Below, piece after piece: positions 43,763-53,000 of a DNA stretch of 64,000 nucleotides. A model generated the notes under the pieces. The model was not told the DNA's origin and did not search any database. It saw only the letters and a program-made list of their open reading frames with translations. Position 1 is the stretch's first letter. Each line of letters begins with the position of its first letter. This DNA is from Chroococcidiopsis thermalis PCC 7203 (GTDB lineage Bacteria > Cyanobacteriota > Cyanobacteriia > Cyanobacteriales > Chroococcidiopsidaceae): the NCBI RefSeq assembly GCF_000317125.1, contig NC_019695.1, positions 918,336 through 982,335 on the forward strand, read 5' to 3'. The translations under genes were made by a program, and so were the position numbers.

Positions 43763-44002
43763 TTATTCGGTGCAGGCAGCTAAAACTAATTCTCTATGCG
43801 AGGAGCGTAGCTTTTCTGCCGCTATATACTTGCGAGCTATCTTCTTTCCTTCTTCATAGCTACCCGCTTTTTCTCGCAAACAGCGGTTCTCTACCCACAC
43901 TTGATACCATCCCCATTTGGAATCGTAAACAGTTGAAATTTTTGGTGACTCAGCCATAGGTGGCGTTTGACAAGCGTTGAGAAAACTGTTGTAGCCATCC
44001 AA
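43763..44002 (-). CDS. Small hypothetical protein (79 aa, or 64 aa from 43957)
   Basis: The likely core begins at MAESPKISTVYDSKWGWYQV (start 43957), continuing WVENRCLREKAGSYEEGKKI. The upstream start at 44002 has AGGG 11 nt before it and adds a 15-residue leader. The WGWYQVWVENRC pattern and the basic helix after it look like a real small cyanobacterial protein. No function known. Confidence 0.5.
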   Translation of the reverse strand: MDGYNSFLNACQTPPMAESPKISTVYDSKWGWYQVWVENRCLREKAGSYEEGKKIARKYIAAEKLRSSHRELVLAACTE

Positions 44003-44325
44003 ATACCCTGTAGATCAATTTTTTTACAGGGATTAAAGTTTATGTCTGCTACAAATTACAAGGCGAGAGTGTAAATTTATTCCACAACCTTGCTCGCTCT
44101 TGTTTATGCCATTGAATTTAAATTGCGGAAATTTCTGCCTCATCTTAGGCAAAACATCCAGTCAAGAGTATTAGCTGATGAATAGAGTGCTAACACAAAT
44201 CCATTGTCTTTTCCCAGCAGCAGCTCCCTCTCTAAATCGTGGAACTGAAGAGCTGAATATGCAGTTAACACCAGAATCTTTCATTGCTGTGTCCGATTTA
44301 TTTATATTCATTAGAAGCAATAGCT
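44003..44325. other. Non-coding stretch before the broken HTH gene
   Basis: 323 bp. A 66-codon plus frame (44178-44378) overlaps the start of the broken gene and has no family features. Nothing else seen. Confidence 0.4.
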
Positions 44326-45377
44326 ATGAGTATTATTCGCTGCCAGAAAAAGCGCCATCCCTACGTTCAAATCGATAAACATCATTGTTCGACACTCGCT
44401 TAAGTTGGAAAGCAAGGGGGATTTTAGCGTACCTTTTGACCAAGCCCAACAACTAGGAGATTATCGTCGCCAATTTAATTAATGCTTCTGAACCCGATGG
44501 GCGCGAGTCGTTGCGATCGGGACTGAAGGAATTAGAAGCTCTTGGCTATATTATCCGCGCTCGACGGCAGGATGAACGGGGGCGGTTTACTGGTTGGGAA
44601 ATCTTGGTATTTGAAACTCTTGAAGATGCAGCAGATTATGTTAGTCGTCAACAAATGGAAAACTCGAATGGGAATCGAACTACAACTCCATCCTCCCAAG
44701 TCCAGCAGTCTCGAAAACGGGAAAACCGTCAATCGGCTTTGCCATCGTCGGACAATTTACAACAAATAATTAATCAAAAACAACTAATTCACGATCTAAC
44801 TAATACTCCCCTGACCCCTCAAGGAGAACCAGGGGAGAGTGAAATGGAAGTTAGCATGAGTGTAAAAGTAACTCAAGATACGCATGGTTTTTCTGGGCAG
44901 GAATCACTTAGCGATCGACAAACGTGTGAGGATTTTGAACGGCTAGAAAGGACTCAACTTCTGCAAGAACTTTCCAATCTCACACGCAAATCTTTCGAGA
45001 GTTTACGGCTGAATACTCGTTTAGCCAATGCTCTCAACCGCTATCCAATTCACGTTAAAGATGCACTGGAATATTTCCAACAAGCGCTTGCTACTTGGAA
45101 AAACAAACCAGGCTTGGGATTGTTTATTTCTGCCGTCAAGTCTGGACAAAAACCATGCCCTACCAAACCAGGTAGAGGATGGCGGGAATGGGTTGATGAA
45201 GCGATTCGTCGCGGTTGGATGTTGTATTCCCAAGCTTGGAATGGAGATATTTTGATTCATTTTGTCAATGGAGTGCAGCAGTTGTGGAGCCAATTACACT
45301 CTCTATCGTGGTCGGAGGTAGAACAGTTGGCTTTTGGCAAGCACCTAGAACCGATAGCTGCTGCCCAAAGAAGTTAA
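44326..45377 (+). pseudogene. Helix-turn-helix plasmid/phage replication-type protein, broken
   Basis: From ATG 44326: MSIIRCQKKRHPYVQIDK, then a 1-base deletion in an A-run. In the shifted frame comes TSLFDTRLSWKARGILAYLL, then TKPNN and a TAG in place of an expected Trp codon, then EIIVANLINASEPDGRESLR, SGLKELEALGYIIRARRQDE and RGRFTGWEILVFE. These lines define a helix-turn-helix family common on cyanobacterial and Gram-positive plasmids and phages, where it is linked to replication. The remaining 288 codons from 44511 are open: a variable linker and a C-terminal part with PGLGLFISAVKSGQKPCPTK and GRGWREWVDEAIRRGW. Two lesions make it a pseudogene. Confidence 0.75.
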
Positions 45378-45404
45378 TCTCACCCAGGATTAAAGGAAGC
45401 AATC

Positions 45405-45662
45405 GTGAGTGCAAGTCAATTTCATCGGCGCTCTACACAAAGCGCACTAACTCCTTCGATCGCATCTGGGAAATTCAAAGCAGGCGATCGCGTTCGCATC
45501 AAATCAACTCATCCTTTGTTTCCTAATTGGAGCTGCGCGATCGCTGCACTTCCATCTCCTGGTGTCATCTCGTCGCTTAAAGTGAAAACATTGTACTTTC
45601 CGGCTAGTTTTTCCTCATGGAACTTTCGAGCAAATCTGAATATGCGCTGCTGGCTCTGCTAG
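45405..45662 (+). pseudogene. Possible truncated KOW-like small gene
   Basis: A GTG-started frame contains FKAGDRVRIKSTHPLFPNWS, the beginning of a small SH3/KOW-like protein common in cyanobacteria. After about PSPGVIS the translation loses sense and the frame runs 46 bp into the Rrf2 gene. It is probably a fragment. Low certainty. Confidence 0.35.
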
Positions 45663-46054
45663 AGTTGGCGAATGCCTATCAGAGCGCTCAGTTACTCCAA
45701 ATTCGACAGATAGCAGCCAGACGAGATATCCCAGAGCGTTATCTCGATCAACTGCTGGCAATCTTGCGGCGAGGCGGACTAATCAAGGGTATACGTGGAG
45801 CCAAAGGTGGTTACATCTTGGCACGAGAACCAAGCCAGATTACGTTGCTAGATGCTTTGCGCTGTATTGAGGGATTAGACATCGTGCCATCGGTAGAGAA
45901 GACCACTTCCGAAGAGGCGGAAAGAGGCGCAATTGAGGAAATTTGGTACAATGCTGAGCAGGCGGCTAACGCAGTTTGGCAAAACTATACGCTCCAAGAC
46001 TTATGCGATCGCGTCGCTGCCCGCAGGCAGTTAGATTATATGTACTACATCTAG
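45617..46054 (+). CDS. Rrf2-family transcriptional regulator
   Basis: 145 residues. The winged helix-turn-helix is typical: MELSSKSEYALLALLELANA, IRQIAARRDIPERYLDQLLA, ILRRGGLIKGIRGAKGGYIL. The three closely spaced Cys that bind Fe-S in IscR are missing (only Cys in LRCIEG and DLCDR), so it is CymR-like or ligand-independent. Targets unknown. Its neighbours are fragments, so no regulon can be suggested from context. Confidence 0.88.
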   Translation: MELSSKSEYALLALLELANAYQSAQLLQIRQIAARRDIPERYLDQLLAILRRGGLIKGIRGAKGGYILAREPSQITLLDALRCIEGLDIVPSVEKTTSEEAERGAIEEIWYNAEQAANAVWQNYTLQDLCDRVAARRQLDYMYYI

Positions 46055-46104
46055 TCCTCCCAAGCAAACGAGCCTGGACGCGGAGCCGCATGAGTTTCTG
46101 TGAC

Positions 46105-46434
46105 TTACGATAGCGAATTGCCGACCTCACTCAGTAGTTGAGCTAATTGCTGCAATTTACTAGAAATATCTGGATCGGCGCTTTCGGCGGCGCTTGTAGT
46201 TTGGGAACTGAGCTGCACCAGAACTTGACCGATATCGGCACCAGTGGCGCTACCGCTCGTTAAAAGTTGTTTGAGTGCAGACAGATTGCTAGCAACTTCG
46301 CTGTTGCCCAAATTCTGCACCTGCTGTTGGAAGCTATCAATTAAATTTAGTGCTGTCAGTGGTGGCGCGAATGTCACACCCTCTTGAAGAACGGCGATCG
46401 CCGAGTCTAGTTCGGCTGTTGGTGAACTTGTCAC
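46105..46434 (-). CDS. Hypothetical protein, helical (109 aa)
   Basis: A wholly alpha-helical, Cys-free, Ser/Gln/Leu-rich protein with heptad-like Leu spacing (LNLIDSFQQQVQNLGNSEVA and SSKLQQLAQLLSEVGNSLS). The first 20 residues resemble a hydrophilic leader, not a signal peptide. It is convergent with the Rrf2 gene. No family recognised. Confidence 0.6.
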   Translation of the reverse strand: MTSSPTAELDSAIAVLQEGVTFAPPLTALNLIDSFQQQVQNLGNSEVASNLSALKQLLTSGSATGADIGQVLVQLSSQTTSAAESADPDISSKLQQLAQLLSEVGNSLS

Positions 46435-46562
46435 GATTGATTCCTAGATGGTTTGGTTAGTTAAAGTTAAGACTCTTTTTGGCGGAAATCTTTGAAAGCA
46501 AGCTAGCAGGCAATGCCAAATTATCTCAAGTTGCTTTGGCTGACTCTTTGGATCGATCGCAA

Positions 46563-46781
46563 TTTCAGCAAGCGATCGCCCCAGGTAATGGCATATTAAT
46601 TGAGATCGGTCTCAATTGCTTCACAAGCAGCTCTTTTCAACTGAGGCGGGCAAGGAAAATCGGGAAATCCCTGCGCCAGATTCACCGCACTGTATTGTAA
46701 TGCCACTCTGGTCATTTCCCGACTCACCGACTCCGTAAATCGATCTGCTTTGAGTGAATTCCGTTTCTGTGCCTGAGTCAT
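46563..46781 (-). pseudogene. Truncated class I/II aminotransferase
   Basis: The frame starts MTQAQKRNSLKADRFTESVS, then REMTRVALQYSAVNLAQGFP and DFPCPPQLKRAACEAIETDL N. This is the N-terminus of the PLP-dependent methionine/kynurenine aminotransferase type (NLAQGFPDF is the family line). A TAA at 46596-46598 sits where CAA (Gln) is expected, followed in frame by YAITWGDRLLK, the next family line. After that similarity ends. About 300 residues including the PLP lysine are gone. Confidence 0.8.
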
Positions 46782-47028
46782 ACGATTTTGGATTTTGGAT
46801 TTTAGAGTTTAGATTTCAGTCTTTCCTGCTCCACTGTCTTCACGAACAGCTCAGGTGACTTATAGCTTATCGCCCCGATTCCTTCATTAATACAACATAA
46901 AATACGGTATATCGATAGTAATACTGTATCTATGTCACGATAAAGTATGCCATAGATCTCTCACATGACACAAAAATCTTAAATTTGAGTGTTGGAAGCG
47001 TCAATAATAAATAGATGAGCGATCGCTT

Positions 47029-47574
47029 CTAGTCTTGCGACTCCTGCTCCAAATCGGATATCTCAGCTATTGACTCTCGATCTGTTAGTTGTCGATCCTG
47101 ACCGAGACGACCTGAAACTGACTGCCGCACGCGCTTGACTCCGCTAAGTGTTACCAAAGTTAGCAAGGCTCCGATTACCCCCATTTGCCAAAAACCGCAG
47201 CCAATCGCTGCTCCCAGTGCTGCGGCAATCCAAACAGAGGCAGCTGTTGTTAATCCACGTACTTTCGGAGTTTCAGAACGCTTGGACGATTGTTGCAAAA
47301 TCAGCCCAGCGCCCAGAAAGCCAACTCCAGTTGTGACTCCCTGAATTGTCCGACTCAGGGCATTAGTCGCGGCATAGGGGCTGTCTCCCTCAGCCTGCAA
47401 CGGAATCATCACAAATAGGGCAGCTCCCATACTGACGAGCATGAAAGTCCTCATCCCAGCTGGTCTACCTTTGCGCTCGCGGTTAATTCCAATTAGGCAA
47501 CCTACCAGTAACGCTAGTGATAGCCTAAATGCAATGTGCAACCAATCATTGGAGTGAAGGAACATCATGCTCAT
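47029..47574 (-). CDS. MgtC/SapB family membrane protein
   Basis: 181 residues. Five membrane spans with family lines FRLSLALLVGCLIGINRERK, GRPAGMRTFMLVSMGAALF, GVTTGVGFLGAGLILQQSSK and VRGLTTAASVWIAAALGAAI. A cytoplasmic acidic tail follows, short compared with Salmonella MgtC. MgtC proteins affect Mg2+ homeostasis and F-ATPase activity; the cyanobacterial role is not established. It stands alone. Confidence 0.92.
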   Translation of the reverse strand: MSMMFLHSNDWLHIAFRLSLALLVGCLIGINRERKGRPAGMRTFMLVSMGAALFVMIPLQAEGDSPYAATNALSRTIQGVTTGVGFLGAGLILQQSSKRSETPKVRGLTTAASVWIAAALGAAIGCGFWQMGVIGALLTLVTLSGVKRVRQSVSGRLGQDRQLTDRESIAEISDLEQESQD

Positions 47575-48624
47575 TACCGATACCCCCGCTTGAAATTAGG
47601 AAGAAGTTTTGCTTGTCAATCCAACGAATCCTGTAGGTGAAGGGCTGGAGAATTGAATAAGTTTGTAATTTGGTAGGTTTACCGTTTATTAAGTTTAAGT
47701 TAACAGAAGGTTAATATCAAGTAATATTTTTGGACTATTAGAACTATTAGTGATGGATGAAACCTTTGCATCAGTCTATGTTGTCAAGCATCGAAGAAAC
47801 GCGATCGCGCCATTCGCAGTTTCAAACAGCTTTTGACGATCGCTTTCCTGCAATTACAGTGGTGCATACTACCTCATAAGGGCTGACATCTTGTTGTCAT
47901 TTTTGCTTGATAAGCTAATGACGTTCGCCAATCTTCATGCATTCTAGCGATCGTTCAAAGTTCGATTTTTGTTGAACGCGATCGAGACTGACAAGGGTAA
48001 GCAAGAGATGTGGCTTCGTCTCAAAATGATGCTTTAACTTTTTTAGAAATAAAATCCATTTCAATCTACGTTAAATTCATCGGTTTAGTTCAAATAGTAT
48101 TGATTAAAAAAGTTCGTTTAATCTACGTTAAAATCATCAATTTACTATAAATAAACCTGCTAATAATAAAGGATATAAACTCCAAAAATGCTATCGAATT
48201 AGTGTAGAAAAAGGCTAGTCTACTTTACCTTTAAACTAGGTAGCAGGTACATCAAATTTAGAAATAGCAAAGGTTAAGTTTAAAATTTAAGTAGATGCGA
48301 TCGCTCAAAAACTTGAATTAATCTACGCTAAAAACATCCGTTTACTTCAGAAATATCGAGCTAGTCAAACTAGGAAAATTTGCTAGAATACAAAGCGTAT
48401 CATCGCGTTTTTTTAGAGTAGGTATGAAACATCTTATGTCTTGAGATAGAAGCTAAAAACCGAAAAAGTGACAAATAAAAAGCTTATTTGTGGACTTAAA
48501 TTAAGTTCTTATTGTTGAAAAACAAGAAATGGCTATATAGCTAACATATATTTGCCATAAAATTGCTATTTTCTGTTGAAAACTCGATCGAAAGAAATAT
48601 AGAAGTTGCTAACTCTCAAATCAC
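47575..48624. other. 1-kb regulatory/repeat region upstream of DUF2808 gene
   Basis: No gene. Contains three degenerate direct repeats of about 30 bp (see 48061-48347) and long AT-rich stretches. The DUF2808 gene promoter should lie within it. Confidence 0.5.
48061..48347 (+). repeat. Three degenerate 30-bp direct repeats
   Basis: Copies at 48061-48090, 48118-48147 and 48318-48347 share TxAATCTACG(T/C)TAAAnnCATC, then nnTTTA(G/C)T. Starts are 57 and 200 bp apart. All are in the same orientation upstream of the DUF2808 gene. They could be binding sites or remnants of a repeat family. A weaker relative (TTAACTACGGTTAAACTACC) occurs near 49408. Confidence 0.6.
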
Positions 48625-49179
48625 ATGAAAAACGTTCGTACTTTTTACAAAACTCTGTTAGCGATCGGTGCGGGATTGTGTTCGATACCTCTACTTACAA
48701 CCCAAGCACTAACTCAACCCGAAGCCACAGTTACCTCAATTCAGCCTCCGCGTCTGATTGCTGCTAGGACAACCTACAACGAAGTCCAAGTTCGGCAAGC
48801 AACGTACTATTTCACTCTAGAAGTACCTGCTACTGCTAAGGAACTCCAACAAGTCACCTTGACCCAGACGCAGGGTTCTGAAAATATTAGCTTTGATGAG
48901 AACAGTAGCCGTACTTTTGAAGGAACATCCAAACGCGAAGGACAACCGTTAGAATCCAAAGTGACGAGCGATCGCCAAAACAGGACTGTAACAGTAACGT
49001 TCGCTCAACCAGTACCAGCAGGTAAGACAGTCACAATCGGATTGAAACCAGAACGAAATCCTACTTACGATGGGATTTACTTATTCCAGGTAAGAACCTT
49101 CCCAGCCGCAGGACAGAGGAACGGTCAATATGTCGGTACTGGTCGTCTACAGTTCTATCAGAACATTAGTTCGGAGTAG
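48625..49179 (+). CDS. DUF2808 secreted protein
   Basis: 184 residues. A signal peptide (about 1-30: KTLLAIGAGLCSIPLLTTQA) is followed by a DUF2808 beta-rich domain: QATYYFTLEVPATAKELQQV, FDENSSRTFEGTSKREGQ, VTVTFAQPVPAGKTVTIGLK, PTYDGIYLFQVRTFPAAG. DUF2808 is almost confined to cyanobacteria and its function is unknown. It is preceded by a 1-kb non-coding region with direct repeats, so its regulation may be complex. Confidence 0.88.
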   Translation: MKNVRTFYKTLLAIGAGLCSIPLLTTQALTQPEATVTSIQPPRLIAARTTYNEVQVRQATYYFTLEVPATAKELQQVTLTQTQGSENISFDENSSRTFEGTSKREGQPLESKVTSDRQNRTVTVTFAQPVPAGKTVTIGLKPERNPTYDGIYLFQVRTFPAAGQRNGQYVGTGRLQFYQNISSE

Positions 49180-49649
49180 TCAGTTCGTAATGCAGAGTTC
49201 TACTGATAGAGGCGATCGCTAACAAATTCAAATAAATGCGGTACACCAAGTCTTGCAGGGCGTACTTATTTTTTGCTCTTCTCAACGAAAGCATCATATA
49301 AAAGAGTTAAACGATCGAGTGCTTAATGGACTAAGTTATCGTTGTTTCGGATTGCCTCGCCAGACTTGCTTATCTAAGTTATCTATGTCATACTTATGAC
49401 TAATTTCATTAACTACGGTTAAACTACCAGTTTACTGTATTTTTAGATTTAAATTGAAGATGTAATTGTTACTTGACCGCTCGCAGCAAGAGCGCGCTTT
49501 TGTTTTGGCTAAGCTAGAATCAGTCTGAGAGTAGCGATCGCATTCAATTTACGTTCAGTAAATGCCAAGATTTTGAGTAATTTATTTTTACTTGCTTAAC
49601 CTGGTTTTTAAAATTAAAAACTCTCGCTCGAACAAGGAAGGTCTGACAG
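49180..49649. other. Intergenic region before the GST fusion gene
   Basis: 470 bp without a gene. AAGGAAGG lies about 7 bp before the ATG at 49650 and is a good ribosome-binding site for the fusion gene. Confidence 0.4.
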
Positions 49650-50747
49650 ATGGCGGAAATCACAATTTACAGTGCCACAGTTTGTCCTTACGCTCATCGC
49701 TCGCGCCTAGTTTTACTAGAGAAAGGAATTGACTTCGAGCTGATTGAAATCGATCTACAAAATAAGCCAGCGGGATTTACAGAGATCTCACCCTACGGCA
49801 AAGTTCCGGTAATCAAGCATGGGGATGTGCGGGTTTGGGAATCGGCAATTATTAATGAATATCTCGATGAAGTATTTCCAGAACCGTCACTGTTGCCAAA
49901 AGAGCCTGTAAATAGAGCGCAAGCCAGAATTTGGATTGATTTTGCTAATACTCGGTTTATCTGGGCTTATTCCAATCTTCTACGTTCTCCAGATCCGCAA
50001 CAACAAAAGGCAGCGGCACAGGAGTTATACAGTCAGCTAGAATTTATTGAAAAAGAGGGTTTAGAAAAACTATCTGGAGAAGGATCGTATTGGTTTGGTA
50101 ATTCTATTAGTTTAGTCGATCTCACCTTCTATCCTTGGTTTGAAAGATGGTCGGCGCTCGAACATTATCGCGGTTTTGGGCTACCACCTGAATTCACGCG
50201 GTTGCAGCAATGGCGGAAAGCAGTAAGTCAACGCGAATCTGTGAAGGCGATCGCCAATCCAACAGAATACTATATTCAGCGATATGCTAGATTTGCCGCA
50301 CCCATAGCTAAAAAAGTGAGCGACGAGCTGAGCGTAGCTGGAAAACTCACTCTAGAGCAGTTGCAACAAGCAGCGCAACAAGGTTTTAAGTCGGTGTTGA
50401 ATTTACGCTCTCCTGATGAACCAGGTTTCCTCAGCGACGAACAACAGCAAGCACAAGCAGCAGGATTAGATTACGCTAACATTCCCCTACAATCTTCAGA
50501 ACCGGATCTAATATCAACAAAAGAAGCAATTCGAGCCACTGAAAATTTACCAAAGCCAATTTTAATCCACTGCGCTGCTGGGGCAAGGGCAGGTGGAATC
50601 GCTTTAATTGCCACTGCGATTCAACAAGGCTTAACTTACGAGCAAATTCAGGAAAAAGCTCAACAAGTCGATCTCGATTTAAATCAACCCCACTTGCAGC
50701 AATTTCTGCTGGAAAACTACACTGCCAAGCAGGAAACAGAAAGTTAG
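49650..50747 (+). CDS. Glutathione transferase fused to a phosphatase-like domain
   Basis: 365 residues. Residues 1-215 are a GST: thioredoxin-like part with SATVCPYAHRSRLVLLEKGI (CPYA at the active-site position), FTEISPYGKVPVIKHGDVRV and WESAIINEYLDE, then the all-helical half. Residues ~225-350 form a DUF442/dual-specificity phosphatase-like domain: SVAGKLTLEQLQQAAQQGFK, SVLNLRSPDEPGFL and the loop ILIHCAAGARAGGIALIATA with the H-C-x2-G-x-R-type signature (HCAAGAR). Domains of the second type often occur in sulfide and persulfide metabolism. A single chain joining glutathione chemistry and this cysteine phosphatase-like fold suggests a thiol or persulfide role, which is inference. Confidence 0.88.
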   Translation: MAEITIYSATVCPYAHRSRLVLLEKGIDFELIEIDLQNKPAGFTEISPYGKVPVIKHGDVRVWESAIINEYLDEVFPEPSLLPKEPVNRAQARIWIDFANTRFIWAYSNLLRSPDPQQQKAAAQELYSQLEFIEKEGLEKLSGEGSYWFGNSISLVDLTFYPWFERWSALEHYRGFGLPPEFTRLQQWRKAVSQRESVKAIANPTEYYIQRYARFAAPIAKKVSDELSVAGKLTLEQLQQAAQQGFKSVLNLRSPDEPGFLSDEQQQAQAAGLDYANIPLQSSEPDLISTKEAIRATENLPKPILIHCAAGARAGGIALIATAIQQGLTYEQIQEKAQQVDLDLNQPHLQQFLLENYTAKQETES

Positions 50748-50961
50748 TTTGCCAACCATAGAGGTGTTTCTATTGCGATTCACGTCTTTGAATTAGCGAT
50801 TGCAGTGAAGTTATTTACTAATACTGACATTTTTATGTTCTTACGCTCTGTTGGTGAAAGGGAGTAAGAGCGAAAGAACCCAAGTAGCAGCTTACAGGAC
50901 ACCTTGGAGCTATAATGAATAATAAAATATTTCATTCATTATTCATTCAAAGTCCAGGATT

Positions 50962-52308
50962 ATGGCTTTAGCAACAACCCCGCCTGGTCCGTCTAGCTAC
51001 ATTGCCTTCTCAAAAGCCTATCGAGATGACCCTCTCAGAGCGTTTGGTCAAGCCTGGAAAACTTATGGTGACTCGATTCGATTCAAAGCACTTCCAGGGG
51101 TGGACGTGTATTTTGTGGTGCATCCTGATGCCGCAGCGCACGTTCTGACCAGCCACGGGCAGGCATATCGAAAGGCTCCTAGCGTTCATCAACCGTTGAG
51201 TTTGCTGTTGGGAAATGGCATCTTGATTAGCGAGGGAGAAAGCTGGCTAAGGCAACGACGGCTCATGAATCCTGCTTTCCATCGGCAAAGTATTGTAAAA
51301 TTGGCATCGGTTATGACTCGCTTTGCCCAAGAGCGGGTTCGACGGTGGGAAGGCTATCCCACTGGTAGTGCGATCGATGTTGCAGAAGAAATGCAGCAAT
51401 TGACGCTGGAAATTGTTGGAGAAGCGTTGTTTAGCACGGGGTTAGAAGCGCAGCTCGATTCGTTTTCCACAGCGTTTCGTCGCGCCGCAGAATTTATTAA
51501 CGATCGCATCAACGCTCCGTTCAAAATGCCGATGTGGGTTCCAACAAAGCCGCATCGACAGTTTATTGAAAACCGCGATCGCTTGCAGCAAATTGCTATG
51601 CATCTGATTGGGCTACGGCGACATCAACAGAACGTGCCGCTCGATCTGCTGTCGATGTTAATGGCTGCCCAAGATGCAGATACAGGAGCGCAAATGAGCG
51701 ACTCAGAACTTTTAGATGAAGTCATGACCCTATTAATTGCAGGTCATGAAACCGTTAGCGTCACGCTTTCATGGGCATTCCATCTCCTGGGAAGTCACCC
51801 TGAAGTGTTGCATCAATTGCAAGACGAACTGGAAACTGTCCTCAAGGGAAATCCGCCTGGTGCAGAGGATTACATGCACCTTCCCTACACTCGAATGGTC
51901 ATTGAGGAAACGCTGCGTTTGTATCCTCCAGTTTGGGGGCTTTCCCGCGAAACGATAAGAGCAGATGAAATCCAAGGCTATTCCATTCCTCCAAAATCGT
52001 TTGTCATCGTCGGCACTTATTTCACCCATCGTCATCCTGAGTTTTGGACTGCACCAGAGCAATTCAACCCCGAACGGTTTACAGAAGCTGAAGCCTCAAA
52101 ACGGCACAAGTTCGCCTACTATCCTTTTGGCGGAGGACCTCGAATTTGTATTGGCAATCAGTTTGCGCTCATGGAAGCAACGTTAATCCTTGCAACTTTA
52201 GTTCAACGGTTTCACCTAGAGCCAGCTTCGGGTCAGCCCGTAGAAATCGATCCAACCTTCACTTTGCGCCCTAAAAATGGGCTTTCCATGAGGCTAGTGC
52301 GACGATAG
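50962..52308 (+). CDS. Cytochrome P450
   Basis: 448 residues, soluble bacterial type with no N-terminal anchor. The I-helix reads LLIAGHETVSVTLSWAF (acid-alcohol pair ET present), the K-helix EETLRLYPP (E-x-x-R), then PERF and haem loop FGGGPRICIGNQFALMEA with the axial Cys. It is a monooxygenase; substrate and redox partner are not evident. A TetR regulator gene starts 8 bp after its stop and may control the pair. An ATTCATTCATTATTCATTC tract precedes the gene. Confidence 0.95.
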   Translation: MALATTPPGPSSYIAFSKAYRDDPLRAFGQAWKTYGDSIRFKALPGVDVYFVVHPDAAAHVLTSHGQAYRKAPSVHQPLSLLLGNGILISEGESWLRQRRLMNPAFHRQSIVKLASVMTRFAQERVRRWEGYPTGSAIDVAEEMQQLTLEIVGEALFSTGLEAQLDSFSTAFRRAAEFINDRINAPFKMPMWVPTKPHRQFIENRDRLQQIAMHLIGLRRHQQNVPLDLLSMLMAAQDADTGAQMSDSELLDEVMTLLIAGHETVSVTLSWAFHLLGSHPEVLHQLQDELETVLKGNPPGAEDYMHLPYTRMVIEETLRLYPPVWGLSRETIRADEIQGYSIPPKSFVIVGTYFTHRHPEFWTAPEQFNPERFTEAEASKRHKFAYYPFGGGPRICIGNQFALMEATLILATLVQRFHLEPASGQPVEIDPTFTLRPKNGLSMRLVRR

Positions 52309-52315
52309 CCCGAAT

Positions 52316-52900
52316 ATGCAGAAACTCGATCCCCAAAAGAAACAGTCTATTATTACCGCAGCCAAAAACCTTTTCCATCGTTACGGGATTCAAAAGACGA
52401 CAATGCAGGAAATTGCGCGAGACGCAGGGCTATCGGTGGGCACGTTGTACCTTTACTTCAAAAATAAAGATGAAATCCTGCTCGCTTGCACCCAAGTGTT
52501 TCGGGAAGAACACGACCGCGCTGCACGTCTCATTTTGCAGTCCGATCGCGCGGCTGACGAGAAATTGCGGCACTACATTCTCGACCGATTTCGCGCGGCT
52601 AGAGCGACTCGTGAGGGAAGCGATCGCGCGGCTGAAATTGCTAGGGCAGTGATTCGCTTAGATCCCGATCGGATCGAAGAGGAAGCTAGCTTAACGATGC
52701 GGACGATCCGGCAGATTCTTCAGGAAGGCTGTGAAACAGGACTATTTCATCATGTCAATTTGGTAGCAGATGTTGAGGTGTTTGCCTATTCCATTGCTTA
52801 CTTTTTTCCCATTGCTGGAAAAGAACCCGATCCGCCGCCTGAAGAAGAAAAGCTCCTGGCGATTGTCAATTGGTTTATTGCTCAATGGCAGCGTCTTTAG
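52316..52900 (+). CDS. TetR-family transcriptional regulator
   Basis: 194 residues. The N-terminal DNA-binding domain is QSIITAAKNLFHRYGIQKTT, MQEIARDAGLSVGTLYLYFK, NKDEILLA. The C-terminal all-helical ligand domain is typical in length. It starts just after the P450 stop, so both are co-transcribed. It probably senses the P450 substrate or product and represses its own operon; this is inferred from context. Confidence 0.93.
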   Translation: MQKLDPQKKQSIITAAKNLFHRYGIQKTTMQEIARDAGLSVGTLYLYFKNKDEILLACTQVFREEHDRAARLILQSDRAADEKLRHYILDRFRAARATREGSDRAAEIARAVIRLDPDRIEEEASLTMRTIRQILQEGCETGLFHHVNLVADVEVFAYSIAYFFPIAGKEPDPPPEEEKLLAIVNWFIAQWQRL

Positions 52901-53000
52901 ATATTTAGCCAACTTTTTGATAACGTTCCTAATAAATCCCATCCATTGCCAGCGCAGGCGCTAACCACCAATCGCTAAAACATCTGTCTCTAGGAGCGAG

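Noticed and set aside
44178-44378. 66-residue plus-strand frame
   Set aside because: It overlaps the true start of the broken HTH gene in another frame and has no ribosome-binding site or motif.
48061-48347. CRISPR array
   Set aside because: Only three diverged repeats with unequal spacing (57 and 200 bp), and no cas genes.
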